Positions 16,469-24,841 of a DNA stretch of 32,180 nucleotides are shown here, piece after piece. Made by a program: the position numbers and the translations under genes. Every line of letters starts with the position of its first letter. Positions within the stretch are counted from its first letter, which is position 1. The notes beneath the pieces are model-generated. The model did no database searches, was not told the origin of the DNA, and saw only the letters and a list, made by a program, of their open reading frames with translations. This stretch comes from Nitriliruptor sp040882075 (GTDB taxonomy: Bacteria; Actinomycetota; Nitriliruptoria; Nitriliruptorales; Nitriliruptoraceae): contig NZ_JBBEBZ010000072.1 of assembly GCF_040882075.1 (NCBI RefSeq), positions 1 through 32,180 on the forward strand, written 5' to 3'.

Positions 16469-17578
16469 TCAGCGAGGACGCCCCCCGCCAGCGACCCCCG
16501 GTGCGCGACCGCGGATGCGCCGCCACCACGTGGCGACCCACGGTCGCCACCGGAACGGTCCGAACCAGCGCGCGACCACGTCGGTCGCGGCCACGGGAGC
16601 ACGCTGGTCGAGCTCGTCGCGCCGCGCCCGGGCGGCACGCCAGCCGCGGATCGTCCTCCGCAGGGCCGGGAGCCACGCCGACGGGACGCTCAACGCCAGC
16701 TCGGCCCACTTCAGCACCGTCGTGACCACGACCAGCGGAGACGAGCGGCCGAGCGTGCGCCAGCGGTCGTGCGTGGCGAGCACCAGCAACCGGTTCGCCG
16801 CGTTGAGCTCCTCGACGAACGCGCTCCGACGCGGTCCCGCGCCGCCCCGTTCGTGGGTGGCGAGCGCGCGCGGTTCGTACCGGCACGTCCACCCGAAGCG
16901 CTGCAGGCGCCACGCGAGGTCGACGTCCTCGAAGTAGGCGAACAGCTCCCCGGTCAGGATCGACCCGTCCCGCCAGCGCACCTGCTCCAGCGCGGTCGAG
17001 CGGTACAGGGCGCACGCACCGGTCACGCCGAACACCTCCCCCGCCTCCCGGGCGGAGCTCGCGACGGGTCGCCCCTCGTCCCGGTCGCGGAAGAGCCTGG
17101 CGCGGGTCGCCTCGACACCCGTCGAGTCCAACACCTCGGTGCCGTCGGGGCCGACCTGCGACCGTACGAGCTGACCCTGCACGGCAGCGCAGGCCGGGTC
17201 GCTCGCGAGCACGGCGACGAGCCGTTCGAGGTGGTCGGGCGCCGGGATCGCGTCGACGTTGACCAGCCACACCGCATCCGCCGGGCGGGCCGCGGCCAGA
17301 CCGTCGTGCACACCCCCCGAGAAGCCCCGGTTGCTCGGGTTGGCGACGATCGTCAGCGGGTGCCGCCGGTCCCGGGATGCGGCCGCCCGGAGCACCTCGA
17401 GGCTGCCGTCCCCGGAGGCGTTCTCGACGACGACGACCTCGAACTGCGGGTGGCGCTGCGCCTCGAGCGCCTCGAGACAGGCGGCGAGCTGGTCGACCTG
17501 CCGCCAGCTCACGACGATCGCGGCCACCCGTCGGACGGGCACCGCCACGTCGGCGGTCGGAGCCTGGGGATCAGGCAC
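16469..17578 (-). CDS. GT2 family glycosyltransferase (rhamnosyltransferase-like)
   Basis: A 369-residue GT-A glycosyltransferase. Residues 17-260 have the GT2 pattern: VAAIVVSWRQ, VVVENASGDGS (49-59), NPSNRGFSGGVHDGL, the nucleotide-sugar/metal motif NVDA (107-110) and FEDVDLAWRLQRFGW (216-230) with the catalytic-base Asp region. The C-terminal 110 residues include one hydrophobic helix (about 270-300) and a strongly basic end, suggesting membrane association. It is the last gene of the envelope operon; GTG 17578 overlaps the wzt end by 8 bp, and no ribosome-binding site is seen, so it likely depends on wzt translation. As the enzyme next to the Wzm/Wzt exporter it probably builds the exported glycan. 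Donor sugar unknown; rhamnose is plausible from the neighbours. Confidence 0.87.
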   Translation of the reverse strand: MPDPQAPTADVAVPVRRVAAIVVSWRQVDQLAACLEALEAQRHPQFEVVVVENASGDGSLEVLRAAASRDRRHPLTIVANPSNRGFSGGVHDGLAAARPADAVWLVNVDAIPAPDHLERLVAVLASDPACAAVQGQLVRSQVGPDGTEVLDSTGVEATRARLFRDRDEGRPVASSAREAGEVFGVTGACALYRSTALEQVRWRDGSILTGELFAYFEDVDLAWRLQRFGWTCRYEPRALATHERGGAGPRRSAFVEELNAANRLLVLATHDRWRTLGRSSPLVVVTTVLKWAELALSVPSAWLPALRRTIRGWRAARARRDELDQRAPVAATDVVARWFGPFRWRPWVATWWRRIRGRAPGVAGGGRPR

Positions 17579-18914
17579 CGCTACGGCGGCGACGTTCGAT
17601 GCGGGCGAGCGGGATCGGTCCGGTCGTGGTCGCGTCACCGAGGCGACGGACGGGACCCTCGGTGACGGCGGCGGAACCCCCGAGGTCGACCAGACCAGCG
17701 CCACCCGGGGCGGGCCGGATCGCGAAGCGCGCGGCGTCCGCGGACACCGCCCAGGTCTCGCGGGCCGTGGCGTCGGTGATCGACACCGAGATCGTGTAGT
17801 GACCGGCGAGGAGCCGGGCCGCGAACCGGACGTCGACGGTCGCCTCCTGCTCGACGCCGAGCGGCCCGATGCCGATCCCCTGCCAGGTGGTGTGCAGCTC
17901 GTAAAGGTGGGTGCCGTCACCACGCGTGACCGTGATCCCGAGCCCGCAGGTCTCGATCTCCTCGAGGGCGCGGATCCGCACCCGGAGCGTCATGCCGCTC
18001 GAGGGGGCGGCCTCGAGCACCGGCGATCCGTCGGCGTCGAGGAGGGTGGCCTCCTCGACCCGCACGCGGCGGGAGGTCCGCGACGCGACCGTGGGCGCGC
18101 TGGCCGACGCGACGCGCTGGCGGTACAGCTCGACGCCCTCGCTGACGTTGCCGTCGAACGCGACGCGACCTCGGTCGAGCACGATGGTCCGGTCGCACAT
18201 CTCGCGGACGGCGTCGAGGTCGTGGCTGACGAGGACGAAGGTCTTGCCCTCCTCCCGGAAGCGCTTCATGCGGTCCAGGCTCCGCTTCTGGAACTCGGCG
18301 TCCCCGACGGCGAGCACCTCGTCGACGAGGAGGATGTCGGGATCGACGGTCACCGCGATCGCGAAGCCGAGCCGCACGTAGAGCCCCGAGGAGTAGGTAC
18401 GCACCGCGGTGTCCAACAGCGGCCGGATACCGGCGACGTCGACGATCTCGTCGAAGCGTTCATCGATCTCGGACCGCGACAGGCCGAGGATGGCGCCGTT
18501 GAGGTAGATGTTCTCGCGACCGGACAGATCACCGTGGAACCCCGCCCCGAGCTCGAGCAGCGACGCGACCCGGCCGTTGGTGATCGCGACCCCCTCGTCG
18601 GGCGGCAGGATCCGGGCGAGGATCTTGAGCAGGGTCGACTTCCCGCTGCCGTTGTGGCCGATCACGGCCAGGGATTCCCCGTGGTTGACCGTGAACGACA
18701 CGTCCTCGAGGGCGTTGAAGTCGGTGAAGCTGGAGCGTCGCATGCGGGCGAGGCGTTCCTTGAGCCCGCTCGGGCGTTCGTGGAACAGCCGGAAGGTCTC
18801 GGTGACCCCGTCGACCACGATGGCGGGCCGCGAGGGGTCGACCGCACCGGCGAAGCGTTCACGGATGCCGGCGACCGCGGGAGGTGGCCGGAGGCGCGGG
18901 TCACGATCGGGCAC
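17571..18914 (-). CDS. wzt: Polysaccharide ABC exporter ATPase with C-terminal carbohydrate-binding domain (Wzt-like)
   Basis: The 447-residue protein combines an ABC ATPase (about 30-270) with a Wzt-type C-terminal beta domain (about 285-445). Walker A is GHNGSGKST (86-94), the family-typical LELGAGFHGDLSGRENI follows at 120-136, the ABC signature is YSSGL (174-178), Walker B is ILLVDE (194-199) and the H-loop His is 231 (VSHD). The N-terminal extension before the ATPase is typical of the teichoic acid/O-antigen TagH/Wzt class. In O-antigen systems the C-terminal domain recognises the finished glycan end, so this exporter may be selective for a capped polymer. The GTG start lies one base after the wzm stop, and the next GT gene overlaps its end. 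Confidence 0.94.
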   Translation of the reverse strand: MPDRDPRLRPPPAVAGIRERFAGAVDPSRPAIVVDGVTETFRLFHERPSGLKERLARMRRSSFTDFNALEDVSFTVNHGESLAVIGHNGSGKSTLLKILARILPPDEGVAITNGRVASLLELGAGFHGDLSGRENIYLNGAILGLSRSEIDERFDEIVDVAGIRPLLDTAVRTYSSGLYVRLGFAIAVTVDPDILLVDEVLAVGDAEFQKRSLDRMKRFREEGKTFVLVSHDLDAVREMCDRTIVLDRGRVAFDGNVSEGVELYRQRVASASAPTVASRTSRRVRVEEATLLDADGSPVLEAAPSSGMTLRVRIRALEEIETCGLGITVTRGDGTHLYELHTTWQGIGIGPLGVEQEATVDVRFAARLLAGHYTISVSITDATARETWAVSADAARFAIRPAPGGAGLVDLGGSAAVTEGPVRRLGDATTTGPIPLARIERRRRSGA

Positions 18915-18915
18915 G

Positions 18916-19827
18916 TCAGACCTCCTTGGCGAAGGTCCGCGCGCGACGCAGGAAGACGACGTACCCGACGATCAGCGCACCGAGCGCCCACAGGACCATC
19001 ACCGCGACGTTCCCGAGCGACGGCCAGGTCGGCAGCATGCTCACCACCGGGTGGGCCGCGTCCGACGACGACACGACGACCGCACCGTAGAGCGGCGTGC
19101 GGAAGGCCTCGACGAACCACGTCATCGGGTTGATGAGCAGGATGGTGCCGACCCACGACAGGGGGTCGCCGGCGAGTTCCGCCTCGACGAGGGCCATCGG
19201 GTAGAGCACCGGCGTCGCGTAGAACCAGACCAGGTAGAGGACGACGAACAGCTCCTGGAGGTCGCGGAACACCACGTTGACGCCGGCGAGCAGCATGGCG
19301 ACACCGGAGGTGAACACGGTGAGCAACGCGATCGCCAGCAACGTCGCCGGCAGGTGGACCAGCAGCCCCCAGCCACGGGTCGCGATCAGGTAGGGGCTGA
19401 CCACGAGCAGCGCGAGCAGGAGGTGGGCGAGCTGGCTGAGCACGTGGGACAGCGGCAGCACCTCGCGCGGGAAGTAGACCTTCTTGACGAGGTCACCGTT
19501 GCCGACCACCGAGTGGATGGCACCCTGGCAGGAGTTCTGGAAGAACTGCCACAGCAGGTACCCGGCGAGGAAGAACGCCGCGAAGTCGTCCACGGGGACG
19601 CGCACGATGCGGGTGAAGACGATGCTGAACACCACCGTCATCAGCGCGGGCGTCAGCATCGACCACAGGAACCCGAGACTCGAGTTCTTGTAGCGGACCT
19701 TCAGCTCCTTGCGCACGAGCTGCCCGAGCAGCTCGCGGGCGCGCCAGAGCTCCCCGAGCTTCCTGCTCGAGGTGCGGAGGGCACCACGCCCTGCGGCGGC
19801 ACCCGTCAGCGGTGCGTCCACCGCCAC
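18916..19827 (-). CDS. wzm: Polysaccharide ABC exporter permease (Wzm/ABC-2 type)
   Basis: A 303-residue ABC-2 permease with about six membrane helices. The amphipathic entry sequence ELLGQLVRKELKVRYKNS and SLGFLWSMLTPALM are typical of Wzm/TagG/RfbD permeases, as is the final helix plus short basic tail (FLRRARTFAKEV). It forms the membrane channel for Wzt and exports lipid-linked glycan across the cytoplasmic membrane. I chose GTG 19827, preceded by AGGAG at 6 bases; a longer frame to 19977 would run back into the nucleotidyltransferase gene. It starts 34 bases after that gene ends. Confidence 0.94.
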   Translation of the reverse strand: MAVDAPLTGAAAGRGALRTSSRKLGELWRARELLGQLVRKELKVRYKNSSLGFLWSMLTPALMTVVFSIVFTRIVRVPVDDFAAFFLAGYLLWQFFQNSCQGAIHSVVGNGDLVKKVYFPREVLPLSHVLSQLAHLLLALLVVSPYLIATRGWGLLVHLPATLLAIALLTVFTSGVAMLLAGVNVVFRDLQELFVVLYLVWFYATPVLYPMALVEAELAGDPLSWVGTILLINPMTWFVEAFRTPLYGAVVVSSSDAAHPVVSMLPTWPSLGNVAVMVLWALGALIVGYVVFLRRARTFAKEV

Positions 19828-19861
19828 CTGCCGCTCCTGTCCCGCTCGCCGACAGCCACCC

Positions 19862-20959
19862 TCAGGTGACACCCGGGATGCGCGCCCCGTCGGGGACGGC
19901 GTCGCCGGGTTCCACCGCGACCCCGTCGCCGAGGACGACGTCGCGGCCGAGGACGGTACCCGACGCCACGCGCGCACCCGGGCCGGCCAGGAGGCCGTGC
20001 GCGACCACCCCGTCGCCGAGCACGACGTCGGTACCGAGGACGCTGTCGCGCACCACAGCCTCGGCGGAGACCACGCTCCGATCGCTGAGGACGACGTAGG
20101 GACCGACGGTGGCGCCGGCCGCGACGTGCGCGCCGGGACGCACGAGCACCGGCCCGATCAGGGTGGCGCCGGATGCGACGTCGGCGCCCGGTGCCACCCG
20201 GACACCGTCGCCCCGGTCGGTGATCGCGTCGAGCGGCGGCCACGCCAGCCGCCCGTCGAGCGCCAGTCGGTGTCCGGCCAGGTACCGGTCCGGCGTGCCG
20301 AGATCGGCCCAGACGGCGTCGCTGACGTGGCCCTCGACGTGTCCGCCCGCCTCGACCAGGCCGGGGAAGACCTGGCGCTCGAACGACAGCCGCCCCTCGG
20401 GGAAGCGCTCCAACGCGGCCGGTTCGAGCACGTAGGTCCCCGCGTTGACCGCGTCCTGGCCCGGGAGCGTGCCGGGCGCCGGCTTCTCGACGAACGCGGT
20501 GATGCGCGAGCCATCGCGGACGCAGACCCCGAAGCTCGAGGTGTCGTCGACGCGGGTCAGGACGATCGTCGCATCAGCCTCGGCGGCGGCGTGCGCCGCG
20601 ATCGCCTCGCGCAGCGGGACGTCGGTGAGGATGTCGCCGTTCAGCACCAGGAACGTGCCGGAGACGCGATCGAGCGCCGATCGGACCCCGCCCGCGGTGT
20701 CCAGCGGTCCGGGCTCGGGGACGGTCTCGATCGCGATGCCGAGCCGCTCCGCTCCGGGTCGCAGGACCTCGAAGGGGGTCGGGTCCGCGCCCACCACCAG
20801 CAGGACGCGTTCGACACCGACGGCGGCGAGCCGCTCGATCACCCCGGCCAGGAACGGCACGCCGCAGAACGGCAGCAGCGGCTTCGGGGTCGTCGCGGTG
20901 AGCGGTCGGAGCCGGGTGCCGGCGCCGCCGGCCACGATGCAGGCCTCACGGACGGTCAC
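19862..20959 (-). CDS. Sugar-1-phosphate nucleotidyltransferase with hexapeptide-repeat domain (ManC/GlmU-like)
   Basis: The 365-residue enzyme has an N-terminal nucleotidyltransferase domain with GGAGTRLRP (11-19), the sugar-phosphate-binding Lys26 (TPKPLLP) and LNGDILTD with metal-binding Asp109, followed by left-handed beta-helix hexapeptide repeats from about residue 245 (VAPGADVASGATLIG and similar). This layout matches bacterial mannose-1-phosphate guanylyltransferase-like proteins, and the M. tuberculosis counterpart in the same place between wbbL and later genes (Rv3264c) is annotated as such. It is distinct from RmlA upstream in the operon. The activated sugar (GDP-mannose is the first guess) cannot be fixed from sequence. 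GTG 20959 has TGGAG 5 bases upstream. Confidence 0.87.
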   Translation of the reverse strand: MTVREACIVAGGAGTRLRPLTATTPKPLLPFCGVPFLAGVIERLAAVGVERVLLVVGADPTPFEVLRPGAERLGIAIETVPEPGPLDTAGGVRSALDRVSGTFLVLNGDILTDVPLREAIAAHAAAEADATIVLTRVDDTSSFGVCVRDGSRITAFVEKPAPGTLPGQDAVNAGTYVLEPAALERFPEGRLSFERQVFPGLVEAGGHVEGHVSDAVWADLGTPDRYLAGHRLALDGRLAWPPLDAITDRGDGVRVAPGADVASGATLIGPVLVRPGAHVAAGATVGPYVVLSDRSVVSAEAVVRDSVLGTDVVLGDGVVAHGLLAGPGARVASGTVLGRDVVLGDGVAVEPGDAVPDGARIPGVT

Positions 20960-20998
20960 GGGAACTCCAGGGTCGCGGTGCGGTGGGACGCGAGCGGC

Positions 20999-21865
20999 TC
21001 ACTCGGCGGTGGTGCTGCGACCTCGCCCGACGGTGCGCTCGGCGAGGTAGGTCACCGCGACCCAGGCAGCCAGGGCGACCCGCGTGAGCGGCCGGAGAGC
21101 TCGGGCGGGCGCACCGTAGCGACGGCTCACGAACCGGTCGAGACCGCGGGCGTGCCACACCAGCGAGCGCCACCGACGAGCACCGGTCGAGGCACCGACG
21201 CGGTGGACGACCTCGGTCACCGGGTCGTAGCGCACCCGCCACCCCGCGTCCCCGAGCCGGGCGGCGAGGTCGACGTCCTCGAGGTAGAGCGGGTAGCCGG
21301 GATCGAACCCGTCGACCGCGTCGAAGGTCGTCCGCCGGACCGCCAGCGCGCAGCCCGAGACCCACCCGACGTCGCGTGCCGCGGCGGGGTCGGTGTCGGT
21401 CTGGCGGTAGCGGACCGACCACCGGTTGGCCGGGGCGACCCACCGGAGCAGCGCGTGCATGACGGCGGTCGCCGGGTCGGGCAGGGCGCGTGCCGACGCC
21501 TGACGGCGACCGTCCGGGTAGGTGACGCGGGGCCCGACGAGAGCGATCCGGTCACCCGCCGACACGGCTACCGCGAGCGCAGCAGGTCCGCCCGGGGCGA
21601 ACCGCACGTCCGCGTTGGCGACGACCACCACGTCGCTGGTCGTGGCCCGGACGCCGGCGTTGGCGCCCCGTCCGAACCCGGCGTTCGCGAGCTCCAGCAC
21701 CCGGACGTGCGGGTGGGCGACGCGGACCGCGTCCGCGGTGCCATCGGTGGAACCCGTATCGACGACGACGATCGGCAGGTCGATGGGCAGCGTCTCCAGA
21801 CACCCGAGCACCTCGTCGCGGGTCTGATGGGTGACCACCACCACGGCGACGGAGGGTTCGGTCAC
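20999..21865 (-). CDS. wbbL: WbbL-like GT2 rhamnosyltransferase
   Basis: In mycobacteria WbbL transfers rhamnose from dTDP-rhamnose to decaprenyl-diphospho-GlcNAc, making the linker that joins arabinogalactan to peptidoglycan. This 288-residue protein has the same size class and layout: VAVVVVTHQT start, VVVDTGSTDGT (33-43), NAGFGRGANAGV (61-72), NADV (84-87) as nucleotide-sugar motif, GWVSGCALAVRR (167-178), YLEDVDLAARLGDAGW (194-209) and His221. It sits directly after rmlD, with a 4-bp GTGA overlap, as wbbL does in M. tuberculosis. The assignment rests on family plus context; a different rhamnose acceptor is possible. Confidence 0.82.
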   Translation of the reverse strand: MTEPSVAVVVVTHQTRDEVLGCLETLPIDLPIVVVDTGSTDGTADAVRVAHPHVRVLELANAGFGRGANAGVRATTSDVVVVANADVRFAPGGPAALAVAVSAGDRIALVGPRVTYPDGRRQASARALPDPATAVMHALLRWVAPANRWSVRYRQTDTDPAAARDVGWVSGCALAVRRTTFDAVDGFDPGYPLYLEDVDLAARLGDAGWRVRYDPVTEVVHRVGASTGARRWRSLVWHARGLDRFVSRRYGAPARALRPLTRVALAAWVAVTYLAERTVGRGRSTTAE

Positions 21866-22767
21866 GACGGCGCCGAGGTCGCGGACTCGCCGAGATCACC
21901 GAGCTCACCGAGCTCACCGAGCAGCCGCGTCAGACCGTCGCGCCAGTCGGGCAGCGGGGGGACCCCCGCGAGCCGCGCGTGCCGCGTGCCGAGCACGGAC
22001 CACGCCGGGCGCGGCGCGGGTCGGTCCAGCTCGGAGGACGGCTGGGGGGTCAGATCCACCTCGAGCCCCGCCAGCTCGAAGGCTGCAGCAGCCAGGTCGT
22101 ACCACGACGCCCGTCCGGCGTTGACGACGTGGTAGGTCCCGGCCCGCCCCGCGACGGCGAGGTGGCGCAGGGCCGGCGCGAGGTCAGCGGTGAAGGTCGG
22201 GGAGCCCACCTGGTCGTCCACGACCGTGGCCGTCCCACGTTCTCGGCCGATCCGGAGCATGGTGGCCACGAAGTTGGACCCGTGCGCACCGGCGAGCCAG
22301 GCCGTGCGCACGATCACGTGGTCGGGCAGCGTGTCGCGCACGAGCTGCTCGCCCGCCACCTTGCTGCGTCCGTACACGCTGCGGGGTGCGACCGGGTCGG
22401 TCTCCTCCCAGGGGCGGGGCGACCCCGTCCCGTCGAGCGGGGCGCTCCCGTCGAAGACGTAGTCGGTGGAGAGGTGCACGAGCGTCGCACCGACGTCACG
22501 GCACACCCGCGCCAACCACCACGGGCCGAGCGCGTTGACCGCGTGCGCCCGGTCCGGGTCGGCCTCGCAGCCGTCGACGTCGGTCCACGCCGCGGTGTTG
22601 CACACGACGTGGGGACGCAGCTCGCGGACGGCCGCGTGGACCGACGCCTCGTCGCTGACGTCGAGCTCGGCGTGGGACAGCGCCGTGACCTCGTCCGCGT
22701 CGCAGACCTCGACGAGGTCGCTGGCGAGCTGGCCCCCAGCCCCGGTGACGAGGAGTCGCACGGTCAC
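21862..22767 (-). CDS. rmlD: dTDP-4-dehydrorhamnose reductase RmlD
   Basis: RmlD reduces dTDP-4-keto-L-rhamnose to dTDP-L-rhamnose. The 301-residue SDR protein has a Rossmann start LLVTGAGGQLASDL (the last Gly of the GXXGXXG motif is Ala), CNTAAWTDVDGCE (56-68), STDYVFDG (100-107) and the catalytic YXXXK as Tyr132 and Lys136 (VYGRSKVAGEQ). GTG 22767 shares GTGA with the rmlB stop, with GGAGG just upstream; a second in-frame GTG two codons later is also possible. The C-terminus ends in a short repetitive tail (GELGELGDLGE). No RmlC epimerase gene, which should supply its substrate, is found beside it. Confidence 0.95.
   Translation of the reverse strand: MTVRLLVTGAGGQLASDLVEVCDADEVTALSHAELDVSDEASVHAAVRELRPHVVCNTAAWTDVDGCEADPDRAHAVNALGPWWLARVCRDVGATLVHLSTDYVFDGSAPLDGTGSPRPWEETDPVAPRSVYGRSKVAGEQLVRDTLPDHVIVRTAWLAGAHGSNFVATMLRIGRERGTATVVDDQVGSPTFTADLAPALRHLAVAGRAGTYHVVNAGRASWYDLAAAAFELAGLEVDLTPQPSSELDRPAPRPAWSVLGTRHARLAGVPPLPDWRDGLTRLLGELGELGDLGESATSAPS
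21891..21917. repeat. Three 9-bp tandem repeats in the rmlD 3' end
   Basis: Units CGAGATCAC, CGAGCTCAC, CGAGCTCAC are adjacent, with a partial fourth (CGAG) after. On the minus strand they give the repeated Gly-Glu-Leu / Gly-Asp-Leu tail of RmlD outside the conserved fold. Copy number could vary between strains without breaking the frame. Confidence 0.75.
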
Positions 22768-23771
22768 CGACCTCCGCTCGGGGACGTCCCACGCCGGGCG
22801 GAGAGACCGCCATCCTTCAGCGGTCGCCACCACGCCTCGTTCGCGCGGTACCAAGCGACCGTCGCATCGAGCGCCTCGTCGAGGTCGGACGCGGGGTGCC
22901 ACCCGAGCGCTGCGACCTTGGAGGTGTCGATCGCGTACCGCCGGTCGTGCCCGGGTCGATCCGCGACGTGCTCGATCATGTCCTCACCGTGGCCGAGCCG
23001 GTCGAGCAGGCGACCCGTGAGAGCACGGTTGGTCAGCTCGTTGCCAGCGCCGACGTTGTAGACCTCGCCCGGCACGCCCTCGGTCAGCACGAGCCACTGC
23101 GCGACCACGTTGTCCAGCACGTAGGTCCAGTCCCGGACGTTGCCGCCGTCGCCGTACAGGGGGACCTTCCGCCCATCGAGCAGGTTGGTCACGAACAGCG
23201 GGATCATCTTCTCGGGGAGGTGGAAGGGCCCGAAGTTGTTCGCCGAGCGCGTCACCGTGATGGGGTAGCCGTAGGTCACGCCGTACGAGCGGGCCAGGAG
23301 GTCGGCGGCCGCCTTGGACGCCGCGTACGGGGAGTTCGGCTCGAGCGCATCGCCCTCGCCGAAGCGGCCCGGCGCCTCGACGGAGCCGTACACCTCGTCG
23401 GTCGAGATGTGCAGCACGCGGTCGACCTCGGCCCGGCGGCAGGCGTCGAACACCACGCCGGCGCCGGTCACGTTCGTGCGCAGGAACGCCGCCGGATCGT
23501 CGATCGACCGGTCCACGTGGGACTCCGCAGCGAAGTGGACGACCGCGTCCGCATCCGCGACCAGTTCGCCGACCAACGCGGGATCGCACACGTCCCCTCG
23601 CACGAACCGGTACCGCGGGTGGTCCTCGACGTCCGCCAGGGAGGCGAGGTTCCCGGCGTAGGTCAGGGCGTCGAGGTTGGTGAGGCGCACGTCGGGCTGG
23701 TTGGTCAGGACCCATCGCGCGAAGTTCGAGCCGATGAACCCCGCCCCACCGGTGACGAGCAGGCGCATCAC
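22764..23771 (-). CDS. rmlB: dTDP-glucose 4,6-dehydratase RmlB
   Basis: RmlB turns dTDP-glucose into dTDP-4-keto-6-deoxyglucose with bound NAD. The 335-residue protein has LLVTGGAGFIGSNF at the start, Thr124-Asp125-Glu126 (STDEVYG), the catalytic Tyr149 and Lys153 (SPYAASKAAAD), RSANNFGPFHLPEK and PLYGDGGNVRDWTYV, all standard RmlB motifs. The start is written GTGATG: GTG 23771 overlaps the rmlA stop by 4 bp, ATG 23768 by 1 bp. Its stop overlaps rmlD. It is the second enzyme of the dTDP-rhamnose route and follows the first, rmlA. Confidence 0.97.
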   Translation of the reverse strand: MMRLLVTGGAGFIGSNFARWVLTNQPDVRLTNLDALTYAGNLASLADVEDHPRYRFVRGDVCDPALVGELVADADAVVHFAAESHVDRSIDDPAAFLRTNVTGAGVVFDACRRAEVDRVLHISTDEVYGSVEAPGRFGEGDALEPNSPYAASKAAADLLARSYGVTYGYPITVTRSANNFGPFHLPEKMIPLFVTNLLDGRKVPLYGDGGNVRDWTYVLDNVVAQWLVLTEGVPGEVYNVGAGNELTNRALTGRLLDRLGHGEDMIEHVADRPGHDRRYAIDTSKVAALGWHPASDLDEALDATVAWYRANEAWWRPLKDGGLSARRGTSPSGGR

Positions 23772-24841
23772 GAGCCCTCCGCGAGCTCGACGTCGCTGTG
23801 ATCGCCGAGCAGCAGCCGGTGCGCGGACGGACGCCGGGTCCCCCGAACGACACGTACGTCACGACCGAGCAGTGACCCCTCGAGCCGGCGCACGTCCCGC
23901 AGGTGACAGCCCGGCATGAGCACGCTGAACTCCACCTCGGAACGTTCGACGACGCAACCTCGGTCGATGGAGGTGAACGGACCGACGTAGCTGTCCACGA
24001 TCCGTGTGCCCGCCGCGATGACGGCGGGTCCGCGCACGACCGAACCCGCGACCACGGCGCCGGCCTCGATCACGACCTCACCGGTGATGGTCGACGCCGC
24101 ATCGACCTCACCCTCGACGCGCCGGATCACGGTGCTGAGCACCACCCGGTTCGCATCGAGCAGCTCGTCCTTCTTCCCGGTGTCGAGCCACCAACCGGAG
24201 ACCTGCGACGCACGTACCGGCAGGCCGTCGTCGACCAGCCGCTGGATGGCGTCGGTGATCTCGAGCTCGCCCCGCGCCGACGGGACGATGCGGCGCGACG
24301 CGTCGACGATCGCCGAGGTGAACAGGTAGACCCCGACGAGCGCGAGGTCCGACGGTGGGTCCGCGGGCTTCTCCACGAGCCGCTCGATGGTCCCATCGGC
24401 GCCCAGCACGGCGACGCCGAAGCGGTCCGGGTCGGGCACGCGCTTGAGCAGCAGCTGCGCAGCGGGACGGTCGCGTTCGAAGGCGGCCACCAGGTCACCG
24501 AGACCGCCCTCGATGAGGTTGTCGCCGAGGAACATCACGAAGTCGTCGTCACCGAGGAAGTCCGCGGCCGTCAGGACCGCGTGAGCCAGGCCGAGCGGTG
24601 CCTCTTGGCGCAGGTAGGTCACCTGGAGCCCGAAGGCAGACCCGTCCCCGACCGCGGCCTCGATGTCGGCCGCGGTGTCGCCGACGACGATGCCGACGTC
24701 CACCACCCCGGCGTCCCGCAGCTGTTCGAGCCCGTAGAACAGGATCGGCTTGTTGGCGACCGGGACCAACTGCTTGGCCGAGGTGAAGGTGATCGGGCGC
24801 AGTCGCGTGCCCGACCCGCCGGCGAGCACGAGGCCCTTCAC
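23768..24841 (-). CDS. rmlA: Glucose-1-phosphate thymidylyltransferase, long form (RmlA)
   Basis: This enzyme makes dTDP-glucose, the first dTDP-sugar of the rhamnose pathway. The catalytic domain shows GGSGTRLRP (8-16), SAKQLVPVANKP (21-32) and LGDN with metal-binding Asp107; GWWLDTGKKDELLDAN follows. At 357 residues, with a C-terminal hexapeptide-repeat region (from about 250), it belongs to the long RmlA/StrD-type group rather than the roughly 290-residue classical RmlA. It therefore may lack the classical allosteric arrangement. The GTG start shares GTGA with the LCP stop. Confidence 0.93.
   Translation of the reverse strand: MKGLVLAGGSGTRLRPITFTSAKQLVPVANKPILFYGLEQLRDAGVVDVGIVVGDTAADIEAAVGDGSAFGLQVTYLRQEAPLGLAHAVLTAADFLGDDDFVMFLGDNLIEGGLGDLVAAFERDRPAAQLLLKRVPDPDRFGVAVLGADGTIERLVEKPADPPSDLALVGVYLFTSAIVDASRRIVPSARGELEITDAIQRLVDDGLPVRASQVSGWWLDTGKKDELLDANRVVLSTVIRRVEGEVDAASTITGEVVIEAGAVVAGSVVRGPAVIAAGTRIVDSYVGPFTSIDRGCVVERSEVEFSVLMPGCHLRDVRRLEGSLLGRDVRVVRGTRRPSAHRLLLGDHSDVELAEGS

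Noticed and set aside
14935..16638. Long minus-strand frame opposite fbiB and DUF3105
   Set aside because: Antisense shadow without domain features; both plus-strand genes are clear.
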